Shown here in pieces: positions 6,974-12,976 of a stretch of 14,057 nt of DNA (positions are counted from its first letter, which is position 1; every line of letters starts with the position of its first letter). Under the pieces are notes generated by a model. It was not told the DNA's origin, searched no databases, and saw nothing but the letters and a program-made list of their open reading frames with translations. The stretch is from Actinomycetota bacterium (lineage in GTDB: Bacteria > Actinomycetota > Actinomycetes > S36-B12). The stretch is taken from positions 1,275 through 15,331 of the forward strand of contig DMPC01000112.1 of NCBI GenBank assembly GCA_003456155.1, in the 5' to 3' direction. Position numbers and translations under genes: made by a program.

Positions 6974-7500
6974 TCAGATTGCGAGTTGGAGTGCGTCGAA
7001 GGCGGTGACCAGCCGGAACACTGGAGGCAAGTCGACTCCCAGTTGCCAATTGCCTCGGCGCAGGTTCTGCACGGAGGCATGCCCTCGGATCACGAAGCTA
7101 GCCGTCCGGTCGGTCTTCTACCGCGCATCGCTCGCAGTCGTGCCTTGAGCCTGCCGTGATCACACTCGCACCGGTAGCTCGTACTGGCCGGTGCGGTGGA
7201 ACGCCGCGGGGATCAACTTGTCGATGTCGTTCGCACGGGCTGATGCCCGTCGGTAATGACCTCCGCCGGCGCACGATGCGCGGCCAGGGCCGTGGTGAGG
7301 AGGCGGCGCGCTGACGCATTATCCCTGGGCTTGGAGACGTCCACGTCGGCGACCTGCCAGTGCTGGTCCACCGCCCGGTACAGGTATCGCCTGACACCGT
7401 TGACCTTGACGTAGGTCTCGTCGACGAACCACCGGGCACCGACGGCGTGCCGGCTGTGGCGGGTCGCACAGGCGTTCCCAGGAGCGGTGGATCGCGCGAT
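6974..7500 (-). pseudogene. IS6-family transposase remnant, multiply frameshifted
   Basis: The transposase is recognisable only by joining segments in different minus-strand frames. From about 7458, RHAVGARWFVDETYVKVNG and RRYLYRAVDQHWQVADV lead to APAEVITD at 7251, giving the first two catalytic Asp residues (DETY and the ITD). A 1-bp loss near 7250 shifts the frame to IDKLIPAAFHRTGQY. Loss of about 2 bp near 7170 shifts again to ECDHGRLKARLRAMRG, carrying the catalytic Glu. A further 1-bp loss near 7117 leads to KTDRTASFVIRGHASVQNLRR and a C-terminus ending RLVTAFDALQLAI with TGA at 6974-6976. The part upstream of 7458 is too degraded to place the original start, so 7500 is approximate. The gene cannot make an active enzyme. 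Family assignment rests on the DDE context and the DHGRLKARLR and RGHA-VQNLRRG motifs. Confidence 0.85.
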
Positions 7501-7650
7501 GAGAGCACTGGGGCCGAGCCGGATCCGCGGGACCAAGGAGATCACGGGGCAGCACGACAAGGCACGACTCCCGCGGACTGTGGCAGGGATCACCCCGTCG
7601 CCCCAGATTTCGCAAGCGGAGCAACTGATGGTCTGGCTACGGTTCCGCGC

Positions 7651-7833
7651 ATGGACCAGCCGCAGACGTTCACATGGGATGTCCTCGTGCACCCCACGCT
7701 GATCGAGTGGTTCGACGCGCTGCGAAACGTCGGCTGGTACCGCGACCCCTCCGTGCCCGGTGTGAAGACCCCGCACGGCACCATCGAGTACTCCTTCCAC
7801 TACGTCGAGCAGGAAGAAGAACTCGGCGCCTGA
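7651..7833 (+). CDS. Small hypothetical protein (60 aa)
   Basis: I do not recognise this protein. From the ATG at 7651 it is a 60-residue acidic, aromatic-rich sequence (MDQPQTFTWDVLVHP at the start, HYVEQEEELGA at the end) with no signal peptide or membrane segment. Codon third positions are strongly G/C-biased, unlike the surrounding remnant DNA, which is the main reason to call it. No ribosome-binding site precedes the start. A TACGGT at 7638-7643 could be a -10 placing transcription start at the ATG, which would make the message leaderless. It lies between the IS6 remnant and the conjugation region, and the frame open further upstream (from about 7360) is antisense to the transposase remnant and unlikely to be translated. 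It may be cargo or a truncated piece of a longer gene. Confidence 0.6.
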   Translation: MDQPQTFTWDVLVHPTLIEWFDALRNVGWYRDPSVPGVKTPHGTIEYSFHYVEQEEELGA

Positions 7834-7966
7834 CGGGTCAAGCTGAGTCCCCGACTGTGATCCACCCCACATGCAAACGATCTATGTAACGTTGCAGCAA
7901 TGTGCCTAGGCTGGGCGGGCGCTGCGGACTGCCACCTGGGAAGGGGCGGGACCGTTCGAGGGCGCA

Positions 7967-8012
7967 GGGCTCCTCCCCGCTGTTCTCCCCCGTGCAGTCA
8001 GGGGAGGAGCCC
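7967..8012. repeat. Perfect 12-bp inverted repeat with 22-nt loop
   Basis: GGGCTCCTCCCC (7967-7978) pairs exactly with GGGGAGGAGCCC (8001-8012), with 22 nt between them. It is not followed by a T-run, so a standard intrinsic terminator is unlikely. It lies 28 nt before the start of the 71-residue gene at 8041. In RNA the right arm carries a GGGGAGGAG sequence that resembles a ribosome site but is too far from the start to serve it. Confidence 0.6.
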
Positions 8013-8040
8013 CCTCCCCCGCCGAGCCAAGAGAGACGGC

Positions 8041-8256
8041 ATGACCCCACCCGACAGTGACATCCCCGCCGACTATGTCGTCGTGATCGACCGGACCGTG
8101 TTCCGGCGGGTTCCGCAGTCGGACGTGGACACCATTTCGGCGGCGATGGAGGCCAAGCAGGAATTCGTCATCTTCCGCGCCGATGGCGTCAGCGTCCAGG
8201 CGTGCATCGACGGAGTCAGCGTCGGCTGGGCACCCGAGCGCACCTCGTCCCCGTGA
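8041..8256 (+). CDS. Small hypothetical protein (71 aa)
   Basis: I do not recognise this protein. It begins MTPPDSDIPADYVVVIDRTV at the ATG 8041 and contains PQSDVDTISAAMEAKQEFVIF followed by a Val/Gly-rich end. The alternation VVVID-FRRV-FVIFRADGVSV-CIDGVSVGW suggests a small beta-rich domain with one helix. No signal or membrane segment is seen. GAGAG at 8031-8035 is a weak ribosome site 5 nt upstream. Strong G/C bias at third positions supports coding. It follows the inverted repeat at 7967-8012 and faces the convergent DUF3263 gene, whose end is 55 bp downstream. Position suggests an accessory gene of the neighbouring mobile region. Confidence 0.68.
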   Translation: MTPPDSDIPADYVVVIDRTVFRRVPQSDVDTISAAMEAKQEFVIFRADGVSVQACIDGVSVGWAPERTSSP

Positions 8257-8311
8257 CGCGCGGTGCACTGCAGCGGCGCCGCACGGCCGAAGCGCCAACG
8301 AGGTCGGTCGG

Positions 8312-8542
8312 CTAGCGACGTGAGCCTTCGCGGCGCCGGCGCAGGTCGCGCAGGCGCCGGTACCGCGAGATCGTCGCCGGCGCCTGGACCATCGCCTCGG
8401 GCTCGTCCACCAGCAGATCGAGGAGCTCGTAGTAGCGCACCGGCTCCAGCCCGAACACCTCCCGGATCGCCGCGTCCTTGTCCCCCACGTGCAGCCACCA
8501 CCGGGTCTCGAAATCCAGGATCGCCTGCTGAACCTTGGTCAC
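8312..8542 (-). CDS. DUF3263-family small protein
   Basis: From the GTG at 8542 this is a 76-residue protein: QAILDFETRWWLHVGDKDAA and IREVFGLEPVRYYELLDLLV, then a Pro-poor middle and a very Arg-rich tail (RYRRLRDLRRRREGSRR). The pattern of an ILDFE-x-x-WW segment, I-R-E-x-F, and RYY-x-L-L-D-L-L is that of the DUF3263 family, common in Actinobacteria and often of this length. Function is not established; a small helix-turn-helix-like DNA-binding role is a common guess given the basic tail. AGGAAGAGG lies upstream at about 8 nt, which supports this start over the long upstream extension to 8674. It is the only minus-strand gene in the right part and is convergent with the 71-residue gene. Confidence 0.8.
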   Translation of the reverse strand: MTKVQQAILDFETRWWLHVGDKDAAIREVFGLEPVRYYELLDLLVDEPEAMVQAPATISRYRRLRDLRRRREGSRR

Positions 8543-8980
8543 TATTGCGCCTCTTCCTGCGAGCGCGGCACCACCCGGCTCCGGGCCGGACCTGACCACG
8601 TGACCGCCAGTCGCGGAACGACCGCGGCGGTCGGCATGCCCACCCTCGCGTCGGGTTGAGCCACCGAACGGCAACCTAACGAACGAGCCGATTGTTCAGA
8701 ACATTTCGCGCGGAAGTGAGAGCGGAGTCACATCCGGGTCCCCCGAGCACAGCCGGCAACGCCCCTGCCTCTGACCGGAGCCGCGAATTGCACACATGTC
8801 GAGCGCACCGTCGCGCTCGGCAGTCATCAGTTGGCGCCACGCGACAATGGCTGCCCAGGCAGTACTGAAGACGGCAAGACCACGCGGATCTCTCAAACCG
8901 GGCTGAGCCCGTGGCCCGTCCGCGCAAGCCGACTCAGGGTCGTTGCGAGGCACGGGCCTTGCGAATGCCGTCATGTGGGT
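8543..8980. other. Intergenic region upstream of the conjugation operon
   Basis: About 440 bp lie between the divergent DUF3263 and NlpC/P60 genes. I see no convincing gene: the open frames are basic and lack motifs or good starts. One short perfect palindrome, TGTTCAGAACA (8693-8703), with AT-richer flanks might be a regulatory site. The promoter of the plus-strand secretion operon is expected here, but no clear -35/-10 pair was found. Confidence 0.45.
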
Positions 8981-9583
8981 ATGGGGCGAATCATCGGGCT
9001 GGTGCTGCTGGCACTTGGTGTCCTTGTGTTGCCGGCGGGTTGTGTCGTATCGATGGCGATGGCCGGGGCGGCGGTGACTGCCGCCTCGTTGCCGATGTCG
9101 TGCGCCACTGCGACGAGTCCGGATGCTGCGGAGTGCCCCCAGCCCAACGTCGGTGGGACAGCGATCATCGATCCGGCGACGATCCCCGTCCCCGACACCC
9201 AGGCCGCGGCGGCAGTCGCCGCAGCGTTGACGGCAGTCGGCAAGGGTGGCCGGTATGTCGCGGAGGGGAACGGGCCGGTCGACTTCGACTGCTCCGGCCT
9301 CACCTCGTATGCGTGGCGTCAGGCTGGCGTGAGCCTGGTGGACTACTCCTACACGCAGCGTGCGCAGACGCGCGACATCCCGCGCAGCCTGGTGCAGCCA
9401 GGTGATCTGGTGTTCTGGTTCGGCGGCTCGGAGCATCACGTCGCCCTCGTGACCGAGGTGAGCGGGTCGCAGATCACGATCGCGGAGGCCGCGAATCCCG
9501 ACGCCGGGATCCGCACACGGGTTCTTGGTGGCGGCTGGGACGAGGCGTACTTGACCGGCTTCGGACGCGTCATCCGAGCGTGA
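8981..9583 (+). CDS. NlpC/P60-family cell-wall hydrolase of a conjugation module
   Basis: This is a secreted or membrane-anchored peptidoglycan endopeptidase. It likely opens the wall for the transfer channel, the role VirB1-type hydrolases play elsewhere. From the ATG at 8981 it has 200 residues. An N-terminal hydrophobic segment (about 3-36) includes PAGC at 18-21, which is lipobox-like but has Pro at -3. A short linker precedes the NlpC/P60 domain (about 72-200). The catalytic Cys is C104 (VDFDCSGLTSYAW), the His is most likely H153 (SEHHVALVTEV), and E169 or N172 may be the third polar residue. QPGDLVFWFGG (139-149) is a family hallmark. An in-frame extension back to 8831 is open but has no signal sequence or coding bias, so I reject it. 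The gene heads the plus-strand secretion operon. Confidence 0.88.
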   Translation: MGRIIGLVLLALGVLVLPAGCVVSMAMAGAAVTAASLPMSCATATSPDAAECPQPNVGGTAIIDPATIPVPDTQAAAAVAAALTAVGKGGRYVAEGNGPVDFDCSGLTSYAWRQAGVSLVDYSYTQRAQTRDIPRSLVQPGDLVFWFGGSEHHVALVTEVSGSQITIAEAANPDAGIRTRVLGGGWDEAYLTGFGRVIRA

Positions 9584-9678
9584 ATGCAACAACTTGCGAG
9601 GCACCGGGCACGTCGACGGCGTTGTCGCAAGTAGGAGGGGAATCCGCCCCTGCGCGTCTGCTGATCGGAGCCCATGCC

Positions 9679-9951
9679 ATGCCCATCTCGACCGCGGTCG
9701 CGGCCATCACAATGCCGTACCAGAACTTCCTGTCCGAGCTCGCGAAATCCGTCCAGGTGTATGGCACGGCGCTGGCGACGATCGTGCTGATCGTGTGCGC
9801 GTTCGGCTACATGGGCGCCAAGGGCCTGAGCCCGCAGAACGCGTCCCGGTGGATGGGCGGCATGTTCGCCGCCGTGTTCGCCGCGATCGTGTGCGTCGGG
9901 GCCCCGAGCATCGTCACCATCGTCCAGGGCTGGGCCGCGACCGCGGCCTGA
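9679..9951 (+). CDS. Small two-helix membrane protein, VirB2/TrbC-like
   Basis: This is a 90-residue protein with two hydrophobic helices: about 28-46 (YGTALATIVLIVCAFGYMGA) and about 58-82 (WMGGMFAAVFAAIVCVGAPS). They are separated by a short polar loop with KGLSPQNASR. This is the plan of VirB2/TrbC pilin-like subunits and of small channel proteins found before VirB6-like genes in actinobacterial conjugation operons. I chose the ATG at 9679 because GGAG lies 8 nt upstream. An alternative GTG at 9580 overlaps the NlpC stop and would give 123 residues, but its extra 33 codons lack the local G/C third-position bias. It lies 24 bp before the VirB6-like gene. Assignment rests on size, topology and context rather than on a specific motif. 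Confidence 0.75.
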   Translation: MPISTAVAAITMPYQNFLSELAKSVQVYGTALATIVLIVCAFGYMGAKGLSPQNASRWMGGMFAAVFAAIVCVGAPSIVTIVQGWAATAA

Positions 9952-9975
9952 CCCCACCTCGACTCCCCTCCCCAC

Positions 9976-11430
9976 ATGGACACCCTCCTCGACGGGATCT
10001 TCCACGGCCTGTTCACCGCGGTGGATCCCCTGGGCATGGTGCTGCGCACCCTGATGGCGCTGCTCGCCGACGCCCTCGCGCAGGTCGCCACCGGCATGTA
10101 CTCCTCGATCTTCGCGGTCACCACGGTCGACCTGCAGCAGGCCGCGGTCGTGAACATCTGGCGCATCACCACGGGCCTGTCCGCGTCGTTGGCGACGATC
10201 CTGCTGGTCATCGCGGCGTTCCGCTCCATGTTCGCGCAGTCCAACCGGTACCTGATGGCGGCGCTGCCCGGTGTGGCGCTGGCGCTGCTCGGGCCGCAGG
10301 CGATGACCGTCGTGCTGCCCGCCGCGGCGGCGGTCTTCACGTCCCTGGCGCAGGCCATCGTCGACTCCGCCACCCCCGACCTCGCCGCCTCGATCCGCCT
10401 CCTCGCCGGCGTCGGCAGCAACGCCCTGTACGAGGGGCTGGGGCTGATGGCGCCGATCATCGCGGTGATGCTGCTGTTCGGGCTGACGACGGTGTTCTTC
10501 GTCCTGCTGTTCTGCATGGCCGCCGCCGTCGTGCTGTACGTGCTGTCGCCGTTCGCGTTTGCCGGCCTGGTGATGGCCCCGACCCGGGTCTGGTTCACCA
10601 AGTGGGCCACGAGCATGTTCGCCGTCCTGTTCGCGAAGGTCCCGATCGCGATCCTGCTGGCCCTGTCGGTGTCCCTGTTCGCGAACTCCGCTCAGGCTGG
10701 TCTTGCGCAGTCGTTCGCGAACGCCGGCGCCGGACTGATCCTGGGCCTGGGGGCGCTGCTGTCCCCCCTGCTCGCCTACGGGTTGTTCTCGTTCATGGGG
10801 TCGGTCGCCGTCCGGCCCGCCGTGCCGTCCGGCAGCCCGACTCGCGCGCTGGGGTCGGCGTACTACGGCACCCAGATGGGCCGCGCCGGCGTGAACGGCG
10901 TCCGCTCCGTCGTCGGGAAGACGAAGGACACGGTCACCGGTGCCAGTCAGCGAACCGTGAGCGAGTCCACTGGCGGTTCATCTGCGACGGCACCGGCTCC
11001 GCACGAGCCGACCGCTGCCGCCCGCGCCCACGGTGCACCCGTCACAACCCCGCCAGCCAACGGCTCACCGTCAACCTCACCGACCACCGGCACCGCCCCC
11101 AGGACCCCGTCACACGCAGCCGGCGCGGGCTCCTCCACCGCGGGTGCGGGCACGTCCGGAGCCAGCACGGGTAGAGCGGGTACAGGTGCCGCCGGCAGCA
11201 CAGCAGGCACAGGGGGCACGGCCGGAACCGCAACGGCAGCAGGAGCGGCGACCGCCGGGACCGGAGCGGGCGTCGTCGTCGCCGCCAACGGTGCCAAGAA
11301 CGCCAGCACGACCGTCAAGACCACGGTCACCGGCGCCGCCAGCGGCCTCGCCGGATCGAGCGGATCCGCCGCGGCGAGCACGCCTGCTGATGAGGCCGCG
11401 CCGCGCATCGATCCCCGCCGCACCACCTAG
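9976..11430 (+). CDS. VirB6/TrbL-like polytopic conjugal transfer protein
   Basis: This is an inner channel component of a type IV secretion system, 484 residues long. Residues 1-275 are strongly hydrophobic, with probable membrane helices near 20-45, 66-85, 93-125, 156-200, 212-236 and 250-275, the TrbL/VirB6 plan. The conserved-looking loop MAPTRVWFTKWATSMF (200-215) lies between helices. From about 320 the protein is a soluble low-complexity tail rich in Ala, Gly, Thr and Ser, ending in DPRRTT. The ATG at 9976 has no purine-rich ribosome site; the preceding bases are C-rich, so it may depend on coupling to the gene 24 bp upstream. It is followed after 67 bp by the SCO6880-family gene. Family is inferred from topology and gene order. 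Confidence 0.85.
   Translation: MDTLLDGIFHGLFTAVDPLGMVLRTLMALLADALAQVATGMYSSIFAVTTVDLQQAAVVNIWRITTGLSASLATILLVIAAFRSMFAQSNRYLMAALPGVALALLGPQAMTVVLPAAAAVFTSLAQAIVDSATPDLAASIRLLAGVGSNALYEGLGLMAPIIAVMLLFGLTTVFFVLLFCMAAAVVLYVLSPFAFAGLVMAPTRVWFTKWATSMFAVLFAKVPIAILLALSVSLFANSAQAGLAQSFANAGAGLILGLGALLSPLLAYGLFSFMGSVAVRPAVPSGSPTRALGSAYYGTQMGRAGVNGVRSVVGKTKDTVTGASQRTVSESTGGSSATAPAPHEPTAAARAHGAPVTTPPANGSPSTSPTTGTAPRTPSHAAGAGSSTAGAGTSGASTGRAGTGAAGSTAGTGGTAGTATAAGAATAGTGAGVVVAANGAKNASTTVKTTVTGAASGLAGSSGSAAASTPADEAAPRIDPRRTT
11116..11271 (+). repeat. Low-complexity Ala/Gly/Thr/Ser-coding tract in the VirB6-like gene
   Basis: Residues 381-432 of the protein consist almost only of Ala, Gly, Thr and Ser, with imperfect AGT, AGTG and TAGTG units. 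The DNA is a degenerate repeat rather than an exact one, with mixed synonymous codons. This suggests the amino-acid composition is maintained, not just slippage. Confidence 0.6.
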
Positions 11431-11497
11431 CCCCGTTCCCCAGCACTGAGTCGTCACCACTCGTCGCCACCGACCGTTTCGAGACCTGGAGCCCGTC

Positions 11498-12976
11498 ATG
11501 CCGCCGACTACCGTCACCGACCCCGACGTCACCGCCGCGTATCCCCGACGCCCTCGGCCCGGGATCGTGATGGGCCTGCGCGGCGGACAGGTCGCGCTCC
11601 TCTCTACGGCTGGGCTGCTGCTCCTGCTGGTGACGTTCACCGGCGCCTTCCCGTCGCTGTCCCGCGGCGCCGTCCTGGGGATCAGCGGGGTGCTCGTCCT
11701 GCTGGCGGTCGCCACCGTCCAGGACCGTCCCGCCTACCGGTGGCTCGCCGGCCGGATCTCGCACGCGGCCCGGGCAGGGCGCGGCAACACCACCATGGCC
11801 CGGCCCATCAAGGCCGGCACCATCCGCGAACCACGTCTCGACCGCGGCCTGGGCCTGCTGCCCGGACGCGCGGCGGCCATCACCGTGCACGAGCTTGACG
11901 GTGCCGGCTACCTCTACCACCCGCACGCCGGCACCCTGACCGGCATCATCGAGGTCACCTCCCCGGAGTTCCTGCTGCGCGACCCCGCGGACCGCAACGC
12001 CCGCGTCAACGGCTGGGGAAGGGTCCTGGCCGCCGCCACCCGCACCGGCGTCGTGCGGCAGGTGCAGCTCCTCGAGCGGTCGATCCCCGACGACGGCTCA
12101 GCCCTGGCCGCCTACACCGACACCCACCTCACCACCGAGCCTGTGCAGCTCACCCTGGCCGACACCTACCGCGACCTGACCGGGCACCTGCGCGGCGGCG
12201 CGGACCGGCACCAGTCGTTCCTCGCCATCACCATCGACCGCTCCGCCGCCACCTCCCGCGTGAAGGCCGCCGGCGGGCAGATCACCGGACTCATCGCGAC
12301 CTGGCGGCAGGAGTACACCCTGCTTGCCCGGCTGCTGCCCGCCGCAGGACTGGACGTCATCGACGAACTGTCGCCACGGCGGATCGCGGAGGTGATCCGC
12401 ACCGGCTACGACCCCAGCACCGCCCTACACCTGTGCGGCGACGGCATCGACCCCGCAAGCGCGGGACCGTCGGGCGGCAGAGAAGAGTGGGATCACCTGC
12501 GCACCGACGGGTCATTCCACGCGGTGCTGTGGGTCGCCGAATGGCCGACCTCCCACGTGCCCGCCGACGTGCTGTGGCCGATCGTGTTCCCGCCCGGCGT
12601 CCAGCGGACCCTGTCCTTGTTCTACAAGCCTTACACCCGGACCCAGTCCGAGTCGGCGATCCGCGCCAAGCACTCCGAGATCATCCAGAGCTCCTGGCTG
12701 AAGGACAAGCTCGGCCGCGTCGAGACCCTCGCCGACGGCAAGGAACTCGACGACGTCCTGGTCCGCGAAGGCGAACTCCTCGCCGGGCACGGCGAGGTCG
12801 GGCTCCTCGGCATGGTCACCGTCTCCGCCCGATCGCTCGACGACCTCGACGCCGCGATCACCACCGTGCACGCGGCCGCGACGCAGGCGGGCTTGGACCT
12901 GCGCCGCGTGTACGGGCAGCAGCTGCAGGCGTTCACCGCCGCCGCCCTGCCCCTGGGAATACCGGTGGTGACCTGA
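11498..12976 (+). CDS. SCO6880-family type IV secretion membrane protein
   Basis: This 492-residue protein belongs to the actinobacterial SCO6880 group, which accompanies VirB4-type ATPases in conjugation modules. After a short N-terminal segment with YPRRPRPGIVMGLRGGQ (15-31) come two membrane helices at about 32-50 and 58-74. A long cytoplasmic domain follows, with EVTSPEFLLRDPADRNARV and the WQEYTLLARLLPAAGLDVID-like region resembling the N-terminal domain of VirB4 proteins, but there is no Walker A motif. The ATG at 11498 has GGAG about 7 nt upstream. The stop overlaps the start of the next gene (TGATG), so the two are translationally coupled and probably act together, as if the VirB4 N-terminal domain were a separate subunit. 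That functional split is inference from order and sequence. Confidence 0.88.
   Translation: MPPTTVTDPDVTAAYPRRPRPGIVMGLRGGQVALLSTAGLLLLLVTFTGAFPSLSRGAVLGISGVLVLLAVATVQDRPAYRWLAGRISHAARAGRGNTTMARPIKAGTIREPRLDRGLGLLPGRAAAITVHELDGAGYLYHPHAGTLTGIIEVTSPEFLLRDPADRNARVNGWGRVLAAATRTGVVRQVQLLERSIPDDGSALAAYTDTHLTTEPVQLTLADTYRDLTGHLRGGADRHQSFLAITIDRSAATSRVKAAGGQITGLIATWRQEYTLLARLLPAAGLDVIDELSPRRIAEVIRTGYDPSTALHLCGDGIDPASAGPSGGREEWDHLRTDGSFHAVLWVAEWPTSHVPADVLWPIVFPPGVQRTLSLFYKPYTRTQSESAIRAKHSEIIQSSWLKDKLGRVETLADGKELDDVLVREGELLAGHGEVGLLGMVTVSARSLDDLDAAITTVHAAATQAGLDLRRVYGQQLQAFTAAALPLGIPVVT

Noticed and set aside
7213..7872. Single 219-codon minus-strand open frame
   Set aside because: Only its later half (from about 7458) resembles IS6 transposase; the rest is antisense to the 60-residue gene or degraded, and the catalytic Glu lies in another frame.
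7892..7908. Possible IS6 terminal inverted repeat (CGTTGCAGCAATGTGCC)
   Set aside because: It resembles IS6-type ends only loosely, and no matching partner was found beyond the other end of the remnant near 6900-6973.
7967..8012. Inverted repeat as an intrinsic terminator
   Set aside because: It is followed by C-rich sequence, not a T-run, and has a long 22-nt loop.
8543..8674. Upstream extension of the DUF3263 gene to ATG 8674
   Set aside because: The added residues are Gly/Arg-rich without family similarity, and GTG 8542 has a good ribosome site.
8831..8980. N-terminal extension of the NlpC/P60 gene
   Set aside because: The extra 50 codons lack coding bias and would bury the signal sequence that starts at ATG 8981.
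8696..9604. 302-codon minus-strand open frame opposite the NlpC gene
   Set aside because: Arg/His-rich with no motifs, and fully antisense to a gene with a clear catalytic Cys and His.
9594..11174. 526-codon plus-strand open frame overlapping the VirB2- and VirB6-like genes
   Set aside because: Its translation is an Arg/Gly/Pro-rich shadow typical of high-GC DNA, while the other frame encodes clear membrane proteins.
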